Origin: Streptosporangiaceae bacterium
GTDB lineage: Bacteria; Actinomycetota; Actinomycetes; Streptosporangiales; Streptosporangiaceae
Direction: 5' to 3'
Length of the DNA stretch: 9,706 nt
Assembly (NCBI GenBank): GCA_030038715.1
Contig: JASHSO010000079.1
Span: 1-9,706, forward strand
The notes under the pieces were generated by a model, which did no database searches, was not told the DNA's origin, and worked only from the letters and a program-made list of their open reading frames with translations. Of this stretch, positions 7,311-9,706 are shown one piece after another (positions within the stretch are counted from its first letter, which is position 1; the number at the start of each line of letters is the position of its first letter). Position numbers and translations under genes: made by a program.

Positions 7311-7407
7311 TTAGCTGTCAGCGTCCAGGCGGCGGGCTCAGATTCCCCCGGGGCCTGTGTCAATGCGATGCTGACCGGGAGAGGCGAATCGGTGCGGAGC
7401 TGCGCGG

Positions 7408-7512
7408 ATGAAAGTAGGCCTGCACATACCCGATTTCACCTGGGACGGCGGCCCGGCTGAGCTCCGGGTGCGCATGGGCGCGATAGCTGACCTGATACAC
7501 TCAAACATATGA
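7408..7512 (+). pseudogene. N-terminal fragment of an F420-type LLM oxidoreductase
   Basis: A 34-codon frame begins MKVGLHIPDFTW and continues DGGPAELR. This is the first beta-strand and following segment typical of F420-dependent LLM oxidoreductases, where GLxIPxFTWxGGPA is a common opening. After about residue 28 the likeness stops, and the frame ends at TGA 7510-7512. Full proteins run to roughly 280-330 residues. The fragment still has a proper ATG and a GGAG (7396-7399) 8 bases upstream, so the original gene start survives while the body is gone. The stop overlaps the ATG of the metal-sensor gene (ATGA, 7509-7512). It could be a pure remnant or a translated leader coupled to the sensor. 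Family likeness is by eye on a short segment. Confidence 0.65.
7496..7501 (+). promoter_or_regulatory. Candidate -10 element for a leaderless arsR-type gene
   Basis: TACACT fits TANNNT and ends 7 bases before the ATG at 7509, so transcription would begin at or within a base or two of the start codon. The sensor gene has no Shine-Dalgarno sequence, which agrees with leaderless initiation, common in actinobacteria. I see no convincing -35 box about 17 bases upstream, so the call is moderate. Confidence 0.45.
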
Positions 7513-7529
7513 ACAGTTGTTCCGATGTT
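7504..7529. promoter_or_regulatory. 12-2-12 ArsR/SmtB-type operator over the arsR start codon
   Basis: The left arm AACATATGAACA (7504-7515) and right arm TGTTCCGATGTT (7518-7529) flank the 2-base centre GT. The right arm's complement, AACATCGGAACA, matches the left arm at 10 of 12 positions. This is the 12-2-12 imperfect dyad known for zinc sensors of the SmtB/CzrA group, with the usual TGAACA core. It starts just after the candidate -10 and covers the presumed transcription start and the first codons, so a bound repressor would block initiation. Autoregulation by the adjacent gene product is inferred. Confidence 0.7.
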
Positions 7530-7919
7530 GTGGAACTCGACGGCTCCCTGGCCCGCGTGGTGGACCGTTATCAGGTGGCGTCCGTACTGGCCGCGATGCC
7601 CGCGTCTGATCAGCTAGAGCAGGTCGCTGACGTATTCGCGCTGCTCGGTGATCGTAGCCGGGTCCGGCTGCTGGTTGCCCTGCTCAAGGCCGGGGAAATG
7701 TGCGTCCGCGACCTCGCCGCCGTGGCAGGAATGAGCGAGTCGGCCGCCAGCCACGCCATGCGCTGGCTGCGGGCGCATCGCATCGTCTCCGCGCCCCGGC
7801 GCCAGGGCCGGATGATGTACTACCGGCTTGATGACGCGCACGTGCGGGAACTGCTGGACATCGCACTGAGCCACGCCCGGCACACCCGCGCGCTGCACCC
7901 CGAACGGGACAAGGCGTGA
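7509..7919 (+). CDS. ArsR/SmtB-family metal-sensing repressor (probable zinc sensor)
   Basis: The 136-residue product is a winged-helix ArsR-family repressor. The helix-turn-helix spans about residues 66-92 (CVRDLAAVAGMSESAASHAMRWLRAHRIV), followed by the wing RRQGRMMYYRL. The helix-alpha5 metal site is complete: D109, H111, H122 and H125 in the spacing DxH-x10-HxxH. That is the CzrA arrangement, used for Zn(II) and sometimes Co(II). The alpha3N cysteine pair of CadC/ArsR-type ELCVCDL motifs is reduced to one Cys (C65), so a thiolate site there is unlikely. The N-terminal ~35 residues before the fold (C4 included) form an extension. The ATG at 7509 lies inside the operator and overlaps the LLM-fragment stop. 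The next gene, a CDF exporter, overlaps its TGA. The natural reading is a repressor released by excess zinc. Confidence 0.9.
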   Translation: MNSCSDVVELDGSLARVVDRYQVASVLAAMPASDQLEQVADVFALLGDRSRVRLLVALLKAGEMCVRDLAAVAGMSESAASHAMRWLRAHRIVSAPRRQGRMMYYRLDDAHVRELLDIALSHARHTRALHPERDKA

Positions 7920-8854
7920 GGCAGCACTCGGGCACGGGCGGCCACCGGGACGGTCACCCGGTCAGCCCCGGCGCCGACAGCCGTTACCTGGCGACAGGCC
8001 TGGGCTTGATCGTCGCGTTCCTGGCCTTCGAGGTTGTCATGGCCTTCCTCGGCCACTCGCTGGCCCTGCTGGCCGACGCCGGCCACATGCTGACCGACGC
8101 CGGCGCTCTGGGCGCGAGCCTGCTGGCGATCCGTCTGGCCCGAAAGCCGGCGGCTGGGATGTGGACGTTCGGGTTCAAGCGGGCGGAAGTGCTGTCTGCG
8201 CAGGCCAACGGCATAACTTTGGTGGTCGTCAGCGCCCTGGTCGCCTTCGAGGCCGTCACCCGTCTGGTCCACCCAGTGGCGGTGCACGGCGCGATCGTGG
8301 TCAGCGTGGCCGTCCTCGGCGTCGTGGTGAACGTGGCCGCTACCTGGGTCATTACCAGGGCCAACCGCAACTCGATCAACGTCAGGGGCGCGCTAGCGCA
8401 CATCGTCACGGACCTCTACGGATTCATCGCGACTCTGGTGGCCGGTGTCGTTATCCTGCTCACCGGGTTCGCCCGGGCCGACTCGATCGCCTCGCTGGCT
8501 GTAGTCGGGCTGATGCTGCACGCGGCGTGGCGGCTGCTGCGTGAGACCGGCAGGATCCTGCTCGAGGCGGCACCGGAGGGCTATGCACCCGCTGACATTG
8601 TCGCCGCTATTACCGGCCAGCCAGGCGTGGCCTCCGTCCATGACGTGCATGTCTGGCTCATCACGAGCGGGTTCCCCGCGCTGTCGGCGCACGTCCTGGT
8701 GCGGCGCCCGGCCGATTGTCATGAGGTTCGCCGCGACCTGGAGCGGCTCCTGGCCGAACGGTTCAGCCTGGAGCACACGACCCTGCAGGTCGACCACGCG
8801 CCCGACGAGCTCCTGAGCATCGGCCCGGACCCGCGCGAACAGGGGACGACCTAG
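7916..8854 (+). CDS. Cation diffusion facilitator (CzcD/ZitB-type) metal exporter
   Basis: The 312-residue inner-membrane antiporter exports Zn(II), possibly also Cd/Co, in exchange for protons. Its N-terminus is histidine-bearing (H4, H10, H14). Six membrane helices are apparent at about 24-45, 47-75, 97-118, 125-147, 160-185 and 190-207. A C-terminal cytoplasmic domain follows, with the family stretch VHDVHVWLITSGFPALSAHVLV. The tetrahedral transport site is intact: H57 and D61 in GHMLTD (helix 2), H162 and D166 in AHIVTD (helix 5). The 2H+2D set is typical of zinc-selective members. The GTG at 7916 overlaps the repressor's TGA, so the pair is one translationally coupled, zinc-inducible unit. 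Length is normal and no defect is seen. The metal is inferred from site residues and the sensor. Confidence 0.92.
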   Translation: MRQHSGTGGHRDGHPVSPGADSRYLATGLGLIVAFLAFEVVMAFLGHSLALLADAGHMLTDAGALGASLLAIRLARKPAAGMWTFGFKRAEVLSAQANGITLVVVSALVAFEAVTRLVHPVAVHGAIVVSVAVLGVVVNVAATWVITRANRNSINVRGALAHIVTDLYGFIATLVAGVVILLTGFARADSIASLAVVGLMLHAAWRLLRETGRILLEAAPEGYAPADIVAAITGQPGVASVHDVHVWLITSGFPALSAHVLVRRPADCHEVRRDLERLLAERFSLEHTTLQVDHAPDELLSIGPDPREQGTT

Positions 8855-8927
8855 GCTGGCGGCGCCTCGTTCCCAGAAAAGGCAAGCCGTGACCTGGCGT
8901 CGCTATCGAGCCAACGATGCCGGCGCG

Positions 8928-9116
8928 CTACCGCGTCCTGTCTGCCGCGTGGTTCGGGTCCTTATCGGCCGCAGGGGAAAGGTAGGCGACCACCGATGGG
9001 TCGGGCGGAAGCGGGGACCCGGCGGCTGCGGCTCGCCGTCCTTCGGGCAGCGGCGATCCGGCAGTGACCAGTGCCCGATCTGGCGGCAGTGGCGAGGGGT
9101 GCCGATTGAGTTGCAT
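8928..9116 (-). CDS. Small protein of four 13-residue SPLP repeats (unrecognised)
   Basis: This 62-codon ORF has ATG at 9114-9116 and GAGGAG (+ 9123-9128) exactly 6 bases upstream. It lies behind a good leftward promoter (9220-9248). The protein is four tandem 13-residue units starting at S8, S21, S34 and S47: SPLPPD, SPLPEG, SPLPPD and the weaker SPAAD, each followed by an Ala/Gly or charged stretch. Units 1-2 end in AG. Across the first three units, all base differences in the SPLP codons (TCG/TCC, CCA/CCG, CTG/CTT, CCG/CCC) are at the third position. PPD and AG codons also differ only there, as expected if protein is conserved. No signal peptide, membrane helix or cysteine is present, and the sequence should be disordered. 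GC at third positions is about 70%, lower than the clear genes. Function unknown. A non-coding RNA is the main alternative. Confidence 0.5.
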   Translation of the reverse strand: MQLNRHPSPLPPDRALVTAGSPLPEGRRAAAAGSPLPPDPSVVAYLSPAADKDPNHAADRTR

Positions 9117-9150
9117 GGCGTGCTCCTCAGAATCTGGCCCTGCGAGGCGT

Positions 9151-9175
9151 GCCCGAGCCCGGCGCGGGCACGGGC
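9151..9175 (-). promoter_or_regulatory. Strong GC hairpin in the leader of the repeat-protein gene
   Basis: On the + strand GCCCGAGCCCG (9151-9161) and CGGGCACGGGC (9165-9175) pair over a 3-base loop (GCG), leaving one mismatch in an 11-position stem. In the leftward transcript it lies between the predicted start (about 9213) and the ribosome binding site (9123-9128). There is no U-run after it on that strand. It could control translation, pause transcription or stabilise the RNA. Confidence 0.5.
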
Positions 9176-9194
9176 CCGCAGAAGCAATTCCGAC

Positions 9195-9217
9195 GAACGA
9201 TATATCGTTCTACGATA
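9195..9217. promoter_or_regulatory. Operator: overlapping dyads at the leftward transcription start
   Basis: GAACGATATATCGTTC (9195-9210) is a perfect 16-bp palindrome. It shares a half-site with TATCGTTCTACGATA (9203-9217), a dyad with 6-bp arms and 3-base centre. Three ACGATA/TATCGT half-sites thus lie in 23 bp. It begins 2 bases downstream of the predicted leftward -10 and covers the likely +1, the position of a repressor site. The cognate regulator is not in the window. The short AT-rich dyad is of the kind used by PadR, MarR or TetR-type dimers (inference). Confidence 0.65.
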
Positions 9218-9219
9218 TG

Positions 9220-9248
9220 AATTTAATCGAGGCCACTGAGCGTGTCAA
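9220..9248 (-). promoter_or_regulatory. Sigma70-type promoter, leftward
   Basis: On the minus strand the -35 is TTGACA (+ 9243-9248), a perfect consensus. A 17-base spacer follows, then TAAATT (+ 9220-9225) as the -10. Transcription would start near 9213 and give a leader of roughly 96 bases before the ATG at 9116. This is the best promoter match I can see in the window. It is bracketed by the two TATCGTTCYACGATA dyads. Confidence 0.65.
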
Positions 9249-9258
9249 CTCAGCCTGC

Positions 9259-9273
9259 TATCGTTCCACGATA
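9259..9273. promoter_or_regulatory. Operator copy 2: TATCGTTCCACGATA
   Basis: This dyad is identical to the one at 9203-9217 except for one central base (C for T) and is followed by TAT. It lies 10 bases upstream of the leftward -35 and also 152 bases upstream of the rightward gene's start codon. One bound protein could therefore act on either gene, or the two sites could loop around the leftward promoter. Confidence 0.6.
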
Positions 9274-9424
9274 TATGCGACCTCCTGGGTGGTAGACCCA
9301 ACGCGACTGGCCAGTGCGGCTGCGGGCTGCGCCCCAGGCGGCGTCGAACGACTGCCTCCGGACTGGCCACTGTCGTATATGGTTTGCTCGTCCCCGCGCC
9401 CATTCCAGACGGAGGAAGAAGAGC

Positions 9425-9706
9425 ATGATCAGAGTGAGGATGATCGCTGTGGTGACCGGGGTGGCAGCCGCGGCAGTCATGGGAGCCGGGGTGTCCCTCG
9501 CAGCCACCGGCACCCCGGCAGGGGGGTACCCAGGCTTCGGGGACAGCTGCGCCAACGGCATCTACAGCGAATACTGCGGCGCCCAAGTCAACGCCTACGA
9601 CCAGGCCATCACCGCTGGTTACAATGGCGAGCTCACGGCACGGCGGTACTTCGCCGGCGACGCGAGCCAGCAGTTCGTCTGGCTCGGCTGGCAGGGCGGG
9701 AGCTCG
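9425..9706 (+). CDS. Small secreted protein, 3' end outside window (unrecognised)
   Basis: The frame is open from ATG 9425 to the right edge (94 codons), so the C-terminus is missing. GGAGGAAG at 9411-9418 lies 6 bases upstream, a near-perfect ribosome binding site. Residues 1-27 are a clear Sec signal peptide: R3 and R5, then a Val/Ala/Gly-rich hydrophobic core, with probable cleavage after A26 or A27. The mature part starts Gly/Pro-rich and has two cysteines (C42, C51) in the segment GDSCANGIYSEYCGAQ, a possible disulfide, then QVNAYDQAITAGYNGELTARRYFAGDASQQFVWLGW. I do not recognise the family. Upstream, 9274-9424 contains no gene; GTATATG at 9375-9381 is a possible -10 without a good -35. 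The TATCGTTCCACGATA dyad farther upstream may also regulate it. Existence of the gene is well supported, function unknown. Confidence 0.8.
   Translation, partial: MIRVRMIAVVTGVAAAAVMGAGVSLAATGTPAGGYPGFGDSCANGIYSEYCGAQVNAYDQAITAGYNGELTARRYFAGDASQQFVWLGWQGGSS

Noticed and set aside
7358..7363. TTGACA on the minus strand upstream of the LLM oxidoreductase, as a -35 box.
   Set aside because: No TANNNT-like -10 is found 16-18 bases downstream, so I cannot support a promoter.
8903..9187. Minus-strand 94-codon frame overlapping the small repeat ORF in another register.
   Set aside because: It would need a TTG start without a ribosome binding site and gives an Arg/Pro-rich sequence with no regularity, whereas the 62-codon register shows exact 13-residue periodicity.
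9203..9374. Equal 56-bp spacing of the TATCGTTCYACGATA pair and of the GACTGGCCA pair (9305 and 9361), suggesting a tandem duplication.
   Set aside because: The sequences between the copies do not align, so there is no 56-bp repeat unit; the equal spacing appears to be coincidence.
9250..9561. Minus-strand 103-codon frame with a hydrophobic stretch (TTAIILTLIMLFFL).
   Set aside because: The hydrophobic part is the antisense of the secreted-protein signal region and the ribosome binding site of 9425. No promoter or ribosome binding site supports it.
8986..9706. A + strand frame open for over 700 bases (frame of base 9001) that spans the repeats, the operators and the secreted-protein gene.
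   Set aside because: It has no start near its left end, its translation over 9425-9706 is Arg/His-rich shadow sequence, and the 9425 frame there has a ribosome binding site and signal peptide. Long stop-free frames are expected in GC-rich DNA.
1..9706. tRNA, rRNA, CRISPR array, insertion sequence or attachment-site duplication anywhere in the window.
   Set aside because: I saw no tRNA-like cloverleaf, no regularly spaced identical repeats with spacers, no transposase or integrase pattern and no flanking direct repeats of useful length.

Overview
The window is high-GC, densely packed bacterial DNA. GTG starts are common, there are four 4-bp stop/start overlaps, and the set of families (DUF4232 lipoprotein, LLM flavin oxidoreductase, MMPL remnant, F420-type LLM remnant) points to an actinobacterium (Actinomycetota). 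The order cannot be fixed from sequence alone. I see no rRNA, tRNA, CRISPR array, insertion sequence or phage gene. The segment reads as chromosomal, with scars of past gene loss.

Layout. (1) 1-1329, + strand: the C-terminal part of formate-tetrahydrofolate ligase, overlapped by a cyclodeaminase/cyclohydrolase (FchA-like) gene, forming a one-carbon folate pair. (2) 1375-3081: a DUF4232 lipoprotein (-) diverging from a trypsin-like HtrA/S1C serine protease with one PDZ domain (+) that lacks any visible signal peptide or membrane anchor. (3) 3088-4122, - strand: a 5'-truncated MMPL/RND transporter remnant and an NTF2/SnoaL-like protein. (4) 4362-6232, + strand: dTDP-glucose 4,6-dehydratase and dTDP-4-dehydrorhamnose reductase overlapping by ATGA, without the other two rhamnose genes. 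The second gene overlaps the tail of a convergent LLM-class oxidoreductase (6204-7310, -). (5) 7408-8854, + strand: the first ~28 codons of a second, F420-type LLM gene, broken and joined by ATGA overlap to an ArsR/SmtB-type metal sensor, which in turn overlaps a cation diffusion facilitator exporter. A 12-2-12 operator lies exactly on the sensor's start codon, so this looks like a self-regulated zinc (or similar metal) efflux operon. (6) 8855-9706: a regulatory island and the start of a small secreted protein running off the right edge.

The least explained part is 8928-9280. A good leftward promoter (TTGACA, 17 bp, TAAATT) is bracketed by two copies of the dyad TATCGTTCYACGATA. Its predicted transcript has a strong GC hairpin, then a GAGGAG ribosome binding site, then a 62-codon ORF made of four 13-residue repeats with a Ser-Pro-Leu-Pro core. 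Nearly all DNA differences within that core are at wobble positions, so the repeats look selected as protein. I do not recognise the product. It is the best candidate here for something undescribed.
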